Source: Eunapius fragilis (taxonomy: Eukaryota > Porifera > Demospongiae > Spongillida > Spongillidae). From it: DNA of 64,000 nucleotides. The stretch covers positions 5,323,490-5,387,489 of the forward strand of contig OY811975.1 of the NCBI GenBank assembly GCA_963681505.1. Reading direction: 5' to 3'. Positions 43,412 to 54,965 of this stretch are shown here, piece after piece (positions within the stretch are counted from its first letter, which is position 1; every line of letters starts with the position of its first letter). The position numbers and the translations under genes are program-made. The notes below the pieces were generated by a model, which worked only from the letters and a program-made list of their open reading frames with translations, did not search any database and was not told the DNA's origin.

Positions 43412-46400
43412 TCATTGTAGAACTTGCAGACATTTTGATGTTTGCACAATTGCTTTAGTCGTTTTATTGGCATCCAACATACCAATTGCTGACTTACAAA
43501 TCCGATTCAATTGGTCCATATGGAGATCACATTGAATATTTTGACCAGGTTTCCACTTGTGTTCACAAATCATGACCATATAAGTTGCTGTGCTTGTCGA
43601 GGGGGGAAGGTACAATAGTACTGTATAAGTAAGTTTGCAGCCTCAATGGCATAATTGTGACGTTGTGTGGCTTTGAACAAAGGAAGCAAATATTTCCAAC
43701 ATCTCAGGACACGAATGCCATCAGCCTCCCTTATAGCATCTCTATAGAACAATCCCAAGGAAAGTACATCACAAGCATAGTTTTGTACTCCATCATTGGT
43801 ATGCGGATATTGCGGACATTTTTTGTTGGAAGTTTAGATTTTGTACAATAATCATTGAATTGCTGTCCAATATGCATTTCTTTTCTGAGTTGGTATACTC
43901 ATCAATGATGGGAGGAATTAAGTCACTGCATGGTGTGTTATCAAGTGAAGTCATTCCAAACAGCTCCAGCAACAAGAATGTGGTACTTAACCACTAGTAG
44001 AAAAAAAATCCTCACATGAGTAGAAATTATTTTTGGGATTGGATTTCACATTTCTTCAGTTTATGAGGGTCCTCAATTGGCAAAGTGTTCCTCCTTCTTT
44101 CCTGAATGACCTTTGTAGAGTCACTTGAAGATAACCATGAAGTGTATAAACACACCCAATTAACATATACATTCATTATATCACAGCATACAATACCTGG
44201 ATAGTTTGTTTAGAGGGGAGGGTTGCAGACAGAAAGGTTGTTTTCAACACACTACATGCTTCCATGCCCTATCTACGCAGGAAGGAGTGTACCACCATTT
44301 GCCCTTCATCAGAACATTAAACATTATTTACTCCCTAAACAAATCACTTCATCCTTATTCTGTTAATCTTACACAAAGCAGATTCAGCTGACTGTGCCAA
44401 TCTTCTATAGTAGGAATAAGATCTTCTAATCTTATTTCAGCTGTATTGCCATTCTCTCTTTGTCCCTGGGTTCCTCTTGCTCTGGTAACAGTAAGTTGAT
44501 CTCCTCCAAGAAGGATGGGGTGATAGCTGTCTACGGTAATTTCAACATTATTGCCATCATCATCTGGTTTGTCTACCACCAAATTTGTGTGCATATGAGG
44601 GCAATACTTTTTTAGTGTCTCCATAATACTTATCATATCATCAAATCACATTCTCATTTTTAGGTATTAAAAGTAGAATAAAAATTATACTTATATAGGG
44701 TTAAGTAGTGCTTAACACACAAGATGTCTGGCTCATATTTTTTGAATACTTATGCTCAATATGCTTCACAACTTCATGATCAAAGTGCTCTTTGAAAAAT
44801 GGCATGTGTTCTAATAACACTCTTTAAACAAGTATTGCCATGTTGTTAGAAAGAATAGTGTCATCTTCTTTGTTTGGTAGAAACTGTGTTAATTCAAACT
44901 TCGGATGAATGTATCATAAATGGAGTACTATGATACTCAGATAGGTCAATTCTGTCCAAAATGGCACAACTGTTAAAGAAGTGAAGCGATCTTGTCTGCC
45001 TATCACATCGCATGTATCTGGGGTTGACATTTTTGTCAATATTGTCACCTACAATTTTAAAACCATAACAAGGTTCTCTGCTCTGTTCCATAGGAGCACC
45101 ATCTTCATCACCAATATCCTCATCATCTTCATTTTTATCATTGTCATCAGCATCATTATTGTATTGATGAAGCAATGATTCACTCATTCCACTATTATCA
45201 CTTGTTTCCTCATCTGATGTGCCGCGCTCGCTCTCTGTTAAAGAGATGGTTTCATCATCATCCTCCGACTGAGTTGTTTCAAAAAACAATCCATCATCAA
45301 AGTAACAGTCTTGTTGTCGTGACAGTTGGCATGGAAGGGCAGTTGGTGGAGTCTAAGTATATATCAAAGTATCACAAAATGTAAGAGTGTGAATACTAAC
45401 CAATTAATCTTACCATAGCACCTTGTATGGCAGTTTTCCACTCATGTACTTTGCTATCTTAGCTATTACCAAGTTCATCAAGCAGTTGCATCAAGAATTA
45501 AGATGGAGTATGATGTACAAATTCCAAGTGTAATTAACCTCTTGTAAACCAATACATTTATATCAGTATTATTAAAGCAATTCAGTCACATGCAATTATT
45601 ATATCACCTGTTTGGAAGCATGACCCATGTAAAGGACAAGTGAAATAAGCTGCTGCACAGCAATTACACATGACCATCGTGAATGCAGCAAAACAGCAAT
45701 TGCAACAGTGACTATATTAGCATGGCTCTCTTTCTTGCCATCATAGATGGCTTCCAATAGTGATGTCAAACATGGAGCATTTTTTTGAACAACGGACAAA
45801 ATGTTTTCCCAGGGGAAAGCTTTAACATCCTGATTTGCTGCAGTCAGAAGTGATGACATACTGCACAGTGATTTGATCTCATTTGATATTTCCCTGCACA
45901 TGTTCTTAACAATCTCATCATGGGTTTTTTCTTCCTGTGTATTCAAAATAATGAAAGTAATGAATGGCAGTGGACTACTGGTACACAAAAAGGAACACTG
46001 ATGTATGTACCTGAAATGCATGCTTCATTGCTGATGAAAAGTTTCGTCTTGCAAGGGATCCAACTATGCATTGCCGCCAAGGGGTCAGTATGGATGACTG
46101 CAATCTTGATCTGCCATATGAAATCTGTATGATACATTCATTTTGTGACTGCAGACTATAAGTCAAAACTGCAATAACGCACTCTTGTAGGTGGTGAGGC
46201 AGCAGACCTTGTGATAGGTGTAGGTGTCTATTTTAAAAATATATGTATGTATACGAAAATAGAAACACAGTCCGGCAATACATATATAGTGTTTGGTGAA
46301 AGTACCTGAGGCTGAGTCTCGTTAATCCGTGAGACGAAATCCGGCCCCCTCACTGGTGTCTGAGGTCTTTGTTCGTGCGATGTGAATGTTCCTCCACCGT

Positions 46401-46650
46401 TAATGCATATCGACAGCTTGTGGAGGAGTGAGCTTCGGAGGAGTTGATACTTCTTATGAATCTTTCCAAGTTGACGCAGATGATCGAAACAGGGTTTGCA
46501 TACTTTTTGATGTGTTTCACTTCCTACTCCTCCGATATCACTATTTAAACTGTTAAACTCCACAACGACATCTGGAGCAATCACCGGATTTAGAATCCTT
46601 GTATCTTTCGACGTCCGCGGGACCTCACCACAAACTCGGCAACGTGACAT
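43412..46650 (-). pseudogene. DUF6589 protein gene, multi-exon, decayed
   Basis: Read on the reverse strand, approximate exons are 46650-46300 (cysteine-rich start MSRCRVCGEV...CKPCFDHL), 45990-45600, 45289-44897 (acidic stretch, then YGFKIVGDNIDKNVNPRYMR and SLHFFNSCAILDRIDLS), 44636-44361 (ILLGGDQLTVTRARG, PTIEDWHSQLN, then a GTAAG donor) and 43758-43412 (RDAIREADGIRVLRCWKYLL, NYAIEAANLL, NIQCDLHMDQLNRICKSAIG). These are the family landmarks in the right order. A stop and frame change near 43570-43600 suggest decay. I infer it is the transposase of the element; the biochemical role is not established here. A second copy fragment is at 10443-11308. Confidence 0.75.
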
Positions 46651-46804
46651 TTCTGAGTTAATTACTTTTTAATTGATGTGAAGAATGTGTATAATTAAAT
46701 TCCTTACGTAGCTCGTAACATTCCGTTGCGACCGAAATTTGGTCGCGTTGTACCAGACCCAATTTACCTTGTTTCTCAATAAATAGGGTCTGGGAACGAG
46801 ACTA

Positions 46805-46807
46805 CAA

Positions 46808-46853
<46 letters not shown>

Positions 46854-47527
46854 ACACACACACACACACTCACGCACATACACACATGCAGCCTACAAAA
46901 TATACAGACATGCTAATGTGCCCATGAACACCTATCTTGTGTGCACAAATACAACACATGTGCACACACACAAACACATATTAAAGCAACAGAACCTTAA
47001 CCATATGGAGAAATGAGCGTCAAGAATTAATTCGCGTTTTGCGTAATCACGACATACTTCCGTAATCGTTTCATATACAGTATGGGACAAGTGTACTAGA
47101 TGTTTTTCCAGCTTAGCTCCCTTACGATTGTTAGTGCAGCACATTTGACAAGATTTTTAAGTCATCAGATTTTTCCCGACTAAATCCTCGGTTCCATTGA
47201 ATTTGCTGGGCCTTTTTTTCTAATGTACGCGAGGTCAATGAGTTGAGATTCTCATCGCAATATATTCCATGGTCTATAACTTCAAAACTTTAAAGTCCCT
47301 GTTGTTTATTCCCTTGTGAAACATAAGGCAGATTCATAAAGCAACTATTCTATGCTTTTAAACCTAGGTCTTACCATTTGAAAATTCGGTTCCTTATTCC
47401 ACAGAAGTATTCCATATTGGATTTCATATAGTGCTCCGCGGATCTCGTGCCCACCACAAAGAATGTCTCCTGCTAACGTTAACGGCAAGGTTTGTTGCTA
47501 GCAACCTATTAAGCGCACGATCGTTTC

Positions 47528-47528
<1 letters not shown>
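46805..47528. other. CA microsatellite and unassigned DNA
   Basis: A CA microsatellite (46808-46870) continues the CA-rich target into which the transposon inserted. A reverse-strand frame at 46932-47144 contains CQMCCTNNRKGAKLEKH, possibly a transposon zinc-binding fragment, but too little for a family. Confidence 0.4.

Positions 47529-47529
<1 letters not shown>

Positions 47530-47575
<46 letters not shown>
47530..47575. repeat. (TA)n microsatellite
   Basis: About 45 bp of TA repeat. Confidence 0.95.
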
Positions 47576-47785
47576 CTGATGCGCGTGCATGGTGAAGCGG
47601 GAATACACTTAGCAGTAGCTTGTTCAGCGTGCGTAATGACATTTATTCACAGCTGTCATGCATGCAGCCCTTGGTTATGTAGTTCTGAAGCTTACAGTAG
47701 TATGAAGTGTTGAGATTAGAAAGTCAATGCCATTTACCGTTCTGGAGATGTAGCGATTTCAAAGTGAATCATTTTTATAACTATA

Positions 47786-48036
47786 TGGGACAGTGTCCAG
47801 CAGAATCACCCTTCTGGCTAGTTTTTCAAGTTTTCAAATTTTTTGATTTTCCTTGAACACCCATGAGCTTCTGTCAAATGGTCCTTACGCATCCTAAATC
47901 GGACTATCCCTCACAAAGTTATTAGGCGCTGAATTTATAATTAGCCATACATTTCAATGCGAGCGTTACTTTCTTTTGCTTGTTCGGGAAATTTTGAAAA
48001 AGTACCATACGGGTGATTTAGCTGGACACTGTCCCA
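47786..48036. mobile_element. 251 bp MITE with TGGGACAGTGTCCAGC ends
   Basis: TIRs of ~28 bp (TGGGACAGTGTCCAGC...GAATCACCC) flanked by TATA on both sides (47782-47785 and 48037-48040). This is compatible with a TA or TATA target duplication as in Tc1/mariner-type MITEs. No coding content. Confidence 0.8.
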
Positions 48037-48079
48037 TATATTATAATTTAATTATAATCGGAACCTACGCGAGTAGGTT

Positions 48080-48425
48080 CCATATAGGAATCCTGCAGTA
48101 TCATGAATGTCATTAAAAAAAACGTCACTCGCGTCTAGCGGGACAGCCAAGAGTCGGGTCACTTCGCTTTTAGTGGCAATCGAGCAATATCAAAAAGGAG
48201 AACAGTTCTGCGTTATACATATGTCATAAGACGGTGTACTTTTAGAGAACAAAAATACACGTCCCCATCGTCCGTACCCAGTCCCACCTAAAATTTCTCC
48301 TCCGTCGTCGTCTTCTTCTTCTTCCTTCGGGATAGCATAACTCACGACAGGAACGTTTGTAAAGCACGCCATGTGTACCAATCGCTTCAGGATGTGTCCG
48401 CATGTTATCTTCAGGTATCTGTTAG
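48080..48425 (+). repeat. Short interspersed repeat, copy c
   Basis: Same family as 3925-4275, with the tract expanded as (GTC)n(TTC)n at 48304-48334. The CATAACTC block follows. Confidence 0.65.
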
Positions 48426-49152
48426 ACGCCTAACCGATCGGGCAATTAGCTGAAGCTAGTTGTACCTTATTTGGTGTTGATCTACAAATAGCACATTACA
48501 TCAGCTATTGACGCACCAGTATAATATAACCAGCGTTATCAAATTCGATGGTTTTACCATACAATCTCATGAGGACAATTCTGATTCCACTCGAGCATCT
48601 AAAAGTGGAAAGATCCAGATGCTGCCAGATCTGCCAAACGTGCGTATGTCAAGCGCGGTACCGAAAGGAACAACAAAACGACCACCCAAAGGTACGTTTA
48701 TACGGCATCGATAAATGTTGGATCGATAAATTATGAGCATGCATGGTATATCGCTAAAATGGAAGGAATAGTTTAGTTACAGCGGTAGAGATACTGCGTC
48801 TCTCCGTTTTATAGTAATATGCGCTGTTTGAAATGTGTGTACAACGCCCAAGTTGCTTACGTCAATTTGGTCATGTATTGTGGTGCATGGTTTATCTGAT
48901 TATAGCGTGAGATCAGTTTACTTAGAGTGCATTTATCCTTTGTATTATATGGCTTCGCTTTTAACCTTTATCAATCCTTTGCTCCTCAATGGAGATAGTC
49001 TGGGACTAGTGTAATATTTGGTACACACCTCAACAGAATTGCAGATTCTAATATAAACCTGTCATGATCGCGCAAGTTGACATTTATGCTACCTGATTCT
49101 ATGCGTTTCAAGAACTAAATACAATACCAAATCCACCAGAAAAATTTAGGAA
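48426..49152. other. Unassigned
   Basis: Short frames near 48508-48736 (one with CCQICQTCVCQARY) are not attributable to a family. No other feature. Confidence 0.3.
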
Positions 49153-49431
49153 ACAAGTAATAAAAACATTCTCTACACGAGAAGGTTGGTGGTATATAGG
49201 AATCAAAGGTGATGGTGGTGTAAAAAGCAAGGGAACAAGGCTTCTGATTGAAAAGGAAAAAGACCTATATTAGCACGCACATTTAAATATGACAACATGC
49301 TGCTAATATAGGTCTATTTCATTTTTCCTTTTCAATCAGAAGCCTTGTTCCCTTGCTTTTTACACCACCATCACCTTTGATTCCTATATACCACCAACCT
49401 TCTCGTGTAGAGAATGTTTTCATTACTTGTT
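49153..49431. mobile_element. Hairpin (foldback) MITE family, copy 3
   Basis: Arms of ~125 bp around a ~25 bp loop. The middle arm CTTCTGATTGAAAAGGAAAA has its matching complement, unlike the other copies. The ends read AAACAAGTAATAAAAAC and CATTACTTGT. Confidence 0.9.
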
Positions 49432-49590
49432 ATAATTATAATTATATATATATATGCGAGGGGCCATTTTCGCATGAACTATCCCATATGTGTTGATTGC
49501 ACTACAATAAATACAGGGTTCGTACAGAATATTGAAAAATGATTTCAAGTACATCTTCTCAAGGACTTTCAAGTTCCAATTGTAGCTATT

Positions 49591-50049
49591 TCAAGGCATA
49601 TCACAATATGTACAAGCAAATTTGTGCTGTATTAATGTCCACTGTCCTGGGTGGACAGCAAAAAAGTTTTCTGCTGTGAGTGTGATATTACGATCAAATA
49701 CAAAAGGTTCAATTGCATTTAGCATAACAGTCTGAACAGATGAGGTCTGTGTTAGAACGGCTGGAATATCTTGTGATATTGTAGCCCCATCTGAACCTGC
49801 CGAAGAGAAAATTGAGCTAATGGTTGAAACGTTTATACAACTCTTTTCAGCATCTTTGTGCGTTGAACCACTCGCATGGCTTTTCAGTGCAGATTCCCCC
49901 ATTGCAGCAATATCAATTTGTTTCATGTAAAGAACACAGTAAGCTTTCTGTGGGTTTTCCGTTATCTTTTGAAGCCACGATCGATATTCCACCAAATGGA
50001 GCCATCTATCATTAAAATTGCACTTGCCTGGCATATTCCAAAACAGCAC
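49591..50049 (-). pseudogene. Zinc-finger-like N-terminal part of a transposon protein
   Basis: Contains GKCNFNDRWL, EYRSWLQ, KAYCVLYMKQIDIAAMGES and ALKSHASGSTHKDAE. This is the layout of a C2H2/BED-like finger found at the start of transposon-derived proteins in invertebrates. One metal-binding Cys appears replaced (CVLY). It sits inside the hAT-like element and is likely decayed. Confidence 0.5.
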
Positions 50050-51941
50050 GCTTAAACGCAGCGCATGCCGAGCAAACAGACAACGACAATGAACTTATTC
50101 AAACAAAGACAACAGCAACGATGATTGAGTAGAACGAATTAACGCAGCGCGTGCCGAGCAACAGAGACAACGACGATGAACGAATTTGTACTATAAGGCA
50201 AAAGCAACGATGATTGAGCAAGGACGTAGCAAGTACGCAAAATGAGTGGATACGCATGAACAATCCAATAAATAAATTCAAAAAACTGCACTAACAAGGC
50301 TTCAAGCGTGACCTATAGCTATAAGGAAGTGCACACTCTAAGCAGCGCGTTTTCAAGGACTTCGATGGGAATTTCAAGGATACTATCAAATATCAGGGAC
50401 TTATAGCCCCAGAAGTTATAAAAGTGGATAAAATAATGGACGATCCCACACAAATCCAAAGTATACCGCTTATTGATAGCTCAAACATCAACCAGTCTTA
50501 TAGAGCAGCTAGAGGTAAATGCGCTCCGGATCCGCGAAAAGCCAGCCATGGTAACCAACCGAATAGTTTTTTGCATGCAACTTAAAGTACGAACGGAATT
50601 AATTACAATTCGGCCGTTTTATCCAATTTATTTGGATAAAAACGCGCGTTTGTCGTATGTGTAACTAACATTACATTTGTTGTCCTTAGTATCAGAGCTT
50701 GTCCAGTGAGAACCGACGTTGTAAGATCACAAATGGCATGCCTTCGTGACTCGGGGCCATTTTCCTATTGTAATGCATGCATTATATGCACAAACTAGCA
50801 CCTCCCCTCACCCCCTCCACCAATAGAATAAAAAGCGTGGTCCTGAACTGATTGACAGCAGATGTGCACACATTTATGTAACTACATGCATGCATTAAAG
50901 TCGGGTAGTCTTGCGTAGTTTGATGCGTGGCCTTGGTATAAGAGCACTCCTAGATCGTCGCTGCAATTTAGGTGGTGGCCCAAGAGAGATGGTATCTGCT
51001 TCTAATGCCACAGCTTCATGCTGTCATGTTTCCATTGATTCGCTCAAGGGTTGGCTTACATGATAGGTGGTGGAGGCAGAAAGTGTAGCTCATTTCAGTT
51101 TCGGAGGGCGTTCTGCAGGTTCTTCAAGGTTGTGGGAAATTCCAGCTTTCTTACGGCAGCTACATCGTGAAGAACTGGAAGTACATCGTTGGCTTGAGAT
51201 CTGTATAGCATGGGAATGGAATAATGGTGAAGCTATTCACCATTTCTTTGCAGTTTGTTTGCATATGAAATGCTGTTCCAGTTCCATTTCTGGAATACAT
51301 GAAATAACTTGAACCATGTGCTTCATCTCTTTTTGCCCACTCAGTGTAACTGGCACCCTGCGGTTTTTTAACCCGTTGTCCAGCCGAAAGCTTCTCTTTC
51401 CTTTGCCATCAGATATAGGATAGTTCGTAAGCCGTATCCGGCACAGAAGATGTGACACGTAGTCCTATTTCACTAGCGGAACTTGCAGCTTCCCTCTGAC
51501 TATAAGCACGGTCACGGTCAACAGTTTTTCATGTGAATCTCTTCACTAGGGTCAGCATCGCATCCTAAGCATATGCTTCTCATCAAGAAAGCAGTGCACT
51601 CATTGACGGTCTGCATGTCCCACTTGCTGTACGATTCCCCCCAAGAAAGCACCAGTTACAACATCAGCCAATGTGTGCATGACTGGGCCGAGAGCCTTGT
51701 CTGGGTTGTAAATATGTGCAAAGTCACTCTACTTGCATGTATTGCTCCGTTTACGCTCATGGTGATCGATCATCTTCACACAGAATTATTTCATTTGGTA
51801 TGAAGAAGATTCTCCTGCATGTCTCTCGTAGCTGCGCATGCAGTGACACCAACTCTCTGTTAAACCAGATCTTCGACAGTTTCAATATGTTTATACTACG
51901 CTGGTTCACTGCAACTGTTGCTGTAAGCCCTACTGCCTTTT

Positions 51942-52187
51942 TTATGTCGGCACAATCTTAGGCACAGTTGCGCGAGCAGTTGCTAAAAGTTCCTCATCAA
52001 CGTTATTGAAAAGTACCTTGTATGGAAAGATACTGGCACCAGCTGGCTCCCAATCTTCGGGCATCTTCGCATCTGCACCGCTAGTTTCCTCCTCACATTC
52101 GCTGTCATCGGCCGAATCTGTGTCATCGTCCCTCCAATTGTATGGATCGTCAGAAGAGTCTACAAAGAAGTCTTCTAGTGATTCCAT
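51942..52187 (-). CDS. Acidic ORF within the hAT-like element
   Basis: 81 codons starting MESLEDFFVDSSDDPYNWRD, strongly acidic (DDDTDSADDSECEEE). It resembles the acidic N-terminus of many transposases. The downstream sequence on the same strand does not give a continuous protein. Confidence 0.3.
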   Translation of the reverse strand: MESLEDFFVDSSDDPYNWRDDDTDSADDSECEEETSGADAKMPEDWEPAGASIFPYKVLFNNVDEELLATARATVPKIVPT

Positions 52188-52724
52188 AGTCCATATATAC
52201 CGGTATACTTATACGTGGGACTAGCCGAGTATAAACCGAGGTCAGCTTGCGCAATCGAATTACAGTAAATACGTACAACAAGGGTCTATGCAATCCACAA
52301 CACACCAACCAGAGAGACACGAGAGAGAGGCACTCAATACAAAATGAAGATGCTTTTTATACATACTACCGGCACAAACAAAGACACAATGATGCATGTC
52401 CTCACGGCGGCGCAATATAACAGCAAATGCACAAAAGTGTCCACACAGCGGCGCTTATGCTCCAATTTTCACTCCCCGCCGCGTCTGGTGTCAGGACTGG
52501 CGCCTCCACAAGAGTAAATGCTCAGAAACGCCCATTTTGCTGTATTGCATAAGGCCCATTTTATGTAACTGATTATAGAAGCTGGATAAAAACATTTATT
52601 TAACGCACATCAATTTTGGAGTTTTATGTAATTAAAATGGATAAAAATTTAAGGCCTTGATAACGGTATGCCAAAATTCCAGGGTTTTCAAGGGATTTCT
52701 AGGTTTGTACGAACCCTGTAAATA

Positions 52725-53059
52725 ATATTCATAGACCGCCAAGCGGACCCTTATATCCGACAGGGGGGGGGGGGGGGGGGTGCACTTGCACCCGTTTGCA
52801 CCCTGGCTGAGGGCCTGAATATCCAGAAATACATATACTCAAGCAAGAATGAATTATTAAATCATCCTAAGCTTACTACTAAAGCCAACCTGTAATTCCC
52901 ACGTTTATTCATGGCTGTCGATTGTATAACGCACCCAATTTCATTGATCTATTGCATAATACGCCAGAACAAAACCTGTACGTGTAAAAGGAGTGATACC
53001 CGACCTTACGTAGACTCTAAGGTTCGGGAGCTACGCCCACCCTGGCGTGCACGATAGAA
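52725..53059. other. G18 run and unassigned DNA
   Basis: G18 at 52763-52780 followed by repeated TGCACC words. An ACCCGACCTTACG/CTAAGGTTCGGG pair near 52989-53020 is similar to the one at 30651. Confidence 0.4.
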
Positions 53060-53690
53060 TTACCTCATATGGTCTTCTCCATTCTCCAATGGCAATCTTA
53101 TCCAGCAGGTGTGGATGGGAATGGCGATAGTCAAATCAGTGATTACTCCAGAGATAATATTATCTGTGCCACAACCTACCGGGCCACTGTACAAACAGAC
53201 CAAAAGTCCCTCTGGTGGCTGGATTGATTGAAAGACACCACGTAATTCTCGCCTGTCAAGGTGGAATTTGCTCCTCAGTGCAAAGTAATACAATTATGCT
53301 GTGAATCACATGCAGGGATGGGGATGCTGATGCATTATCTCGATTCAACACATGCAGACAATATCTATTCTTTTCCACAGTAGACTTTCCTACCGCAGTC
53401 ATTGGTTCCCCCTCGCAATATCGCTCCCTACCCTGCCTATTCGTACACAATAATCGAGTCATGTTCTCCGTAACATTCCTTCCTTCAAAATATATGACAG
53501 ATTATGAATGCATGGTGTTATACACTACCTTCGTCTTCACCACTTGACTTCTAGCTTGTAATAGAAAGCAAAAAATAAGACTGCTTTGCACATGCGTGAA
53601 CTTTATGCCCTGCCAATCGTACCTGTAACTGACACAGATCTTCCTTACGTGTGTTGGATGTGGACACTCTACTACGGAGTTCAATTTCGT
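53060..53690 (-). CDS. Hypothetical reverse-strand exon cluster
   Basis: Successive reverse-strand frames read like protein (ADEIELRSRVSTSNTRKEDL at about 53685, GEPMTAVGKSTVEKNRYC at about 53400, LRSKFHLDRRELRGVFQSIQ at about 53250). They may be short exons of one gene lying downstream of the third 7TM gene. No family was recognised and junctions are uncertain. Confidence 0.25.
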
Positions 53691-53903
53691 CCGCTTATCA
53701 CTTATCAGTCTCGCGTCTTCATTTGTATTAGATTAAGCAAAATCGTGATTTGAAATAATGAGTATTAGTACATTACTACAAAAAAGGTATTCAGCACAAT
53801 ACATGCATAAAAGCGTGACATTGTATTGGACGCAATGTATTATAATTCAAACAAAAAAATACTTTATAACAACTATTAATATAGAATACACGCACTTTGC
53901 AGA

Positions 53904-54965
53904 CTAATCCTCAGTTGGAGATGAAAAATGAGTGTCACTTCTCTGAATTAGCTGAGTGGTATCATTCATGGTCACCCCTTCTTCCACCAGTCCGTGTAGC
54001 GGCCTGTTTTTCTGTCTTCTTTTCCTTATGTGTCTTACTGCACAAAGATGAAAAATAAATAACAGAGATGTGGAGAAGCTCCACATAGGGGCACACATAA
54101 TGAAAGCAAAACCATTCTTCTGCCCTAAAAAGTAATTTCCGGTTAAATCAATCACTGAAAATCCAAATATTGGCATAGTAAGAAGTAAAAACAAGATTGG
54201 GTACAAGAGAAGAGGTAACATCTCGCACAACGCCTTCTTGTGTTGTTTTTCATATTCAGAAAGAACCAAATTCCTCCTTCGATATGCTCGATAACATAGG
54301 ACCGCCCCCATGGTGACGATTAGGCATGACATCACCACCAGTACTGCAAATGTTATGGTGTACATTATGTCTTCTATGAGACATAGGTATTTCGAGATCA
54401 TGTAATGTTTAGTCAACACGCCCACGGCCAGTAGCACCACAGTCACCATCACTGGTATGAGCAGTGAACTCGCCACATAGAGAGGTTCCAACCTCTGCAA
54501 GTTCTTATGGTACACCGCCAGAGCAAACAGGTGTATCATTATCCACACGGTGAACATAACCTTCATCACCATTGAACCTAGGAGCAACGCTTCAAACACG
54601 ACCCGCTGATGAGTGTGGTCGGAAAAAAGTAGTATCGTGACGGAAAAACGTAGTATCGCAATCGTATATAAAGCGGCGACAATCCATAGAATAGAAAATT
54701 CAATCGCGCTGACAACTTGGTACATAGCCAGTCGGTAGACCAATTTCTTGTGTAGCTTTAGTGCGCACACCAGTGTGAGCGTCACCAGGCATGTAATCAC
54801 GGAGACAACTGAGACTGGGAGAGCAGCGTACAGTAAAGCAATGTCTACGTTAGCGGTAACCAAGCAGCTGTCATTCGTGTTGTTCATGTTTCCAACGGCG
54901 TTTTCAATTAAATGGCACTGACACCCACAGTTCAAATACCTATTTCTAACCCCCGTGAGTCTCAC
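53904..54965 (-). CDS. Seven-transmembrane receptor-like protein C
   Basis: A single open frame of 353 residues. The start may instead be Met27 (54887), which opens MNNTNDSC with an N-glycosylation sequon. Seven hydrophobic helices follow, with short basic loops (KLHKKLVYRLAMYQV between helices 1 and 2; CYRAYRRRNL in loop 3; VRHIRKRRQKNRP after helix 7) that fit a cytoplasmic orientation and G-protein contact. The cytoplasmic tail is polar and ends SDTHFSSPTED, with potential phosphorylation sites. The helix-4 motif YVASSLLIPVMV is shared with receptors A and B, so the three likely belong to one divergent family. Ligand unknown. The gene seems intact. Confidence 0.8.
   Translation of the reverse strand: MRLTGVRNRYLNCGCQCHLIENAVGNMNNTNDSCLVTANVDIALLYAALPVSVVSVITCLVTLTLVCALKLHKKLVYRLAMYQVVSAIEFSILWIVAALYTIAILRFSVTILLFSDHTHQRVVFEALLLGSMVMKVMFTVWIMIHLFALAVYHKNLQRLEPLYVASSLLIPVMVTVVLLAVGVLTKHYMISKYLCLIEDIMYTITFAVLVVMSCLIVTMGAVLCYRAYRRRNLVLSEYEKQHKKALCEMLPLLLYPILFLLLTMPIFGFSVIDLTGNYFLGQKNGFAFIMCAPMWSFSTSLLFIFHLCAVRHIRKRRQKNRPLHGLVEEGVTMNDTTQLIQRSDTHFSSPTED

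Larger units (their letters stand above)
40896..46804. mobile_element. 5.9 kb TIR transposon carrying RecQ-like helicase and DUF6589 genes
   Basis: The ends are inverted repeats of ~70 bp: TAGTCTCGTTCCCAGACCCT, then TATTGAG, then GTACAACGCGACCAAATTTC, with a ~20 bp extra segment in the right copy. It sits inside a CA-rich microsatellite. It encodes a RecQ-type helicase on the plus strand and, convergently, a DUF6589 protein on the minus strand, both now decayed. Two smaller repeats (42496-42820 and 42941-43235) have inserted between the genes. Helicase-bearing Academ-type transposons (AcademH) have been described, from memory; assignment to that group is inference. No clear target duplication was read. 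Confidence 0.75.
49514..52718 (-). mobile_element. hAT-like element, 3.2 kb, TSD TAAATA
   Basis: The ends CAGGGTTCGTAC and GTACGAACCCTG are flanked directly by TAAATA on both sides (49508-49513 and 52719-52724). Subterminal TTTCAAGG/CCTTGAAA-like words occur at both ends and near 50350-50400. Contents on the reverse strand are an N-terminal zinc-finger-like peptide and an acidic ORF. No full transposase is readable. The 6-bp duplication suits some hAT subgroups. Confidence 0.7.
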
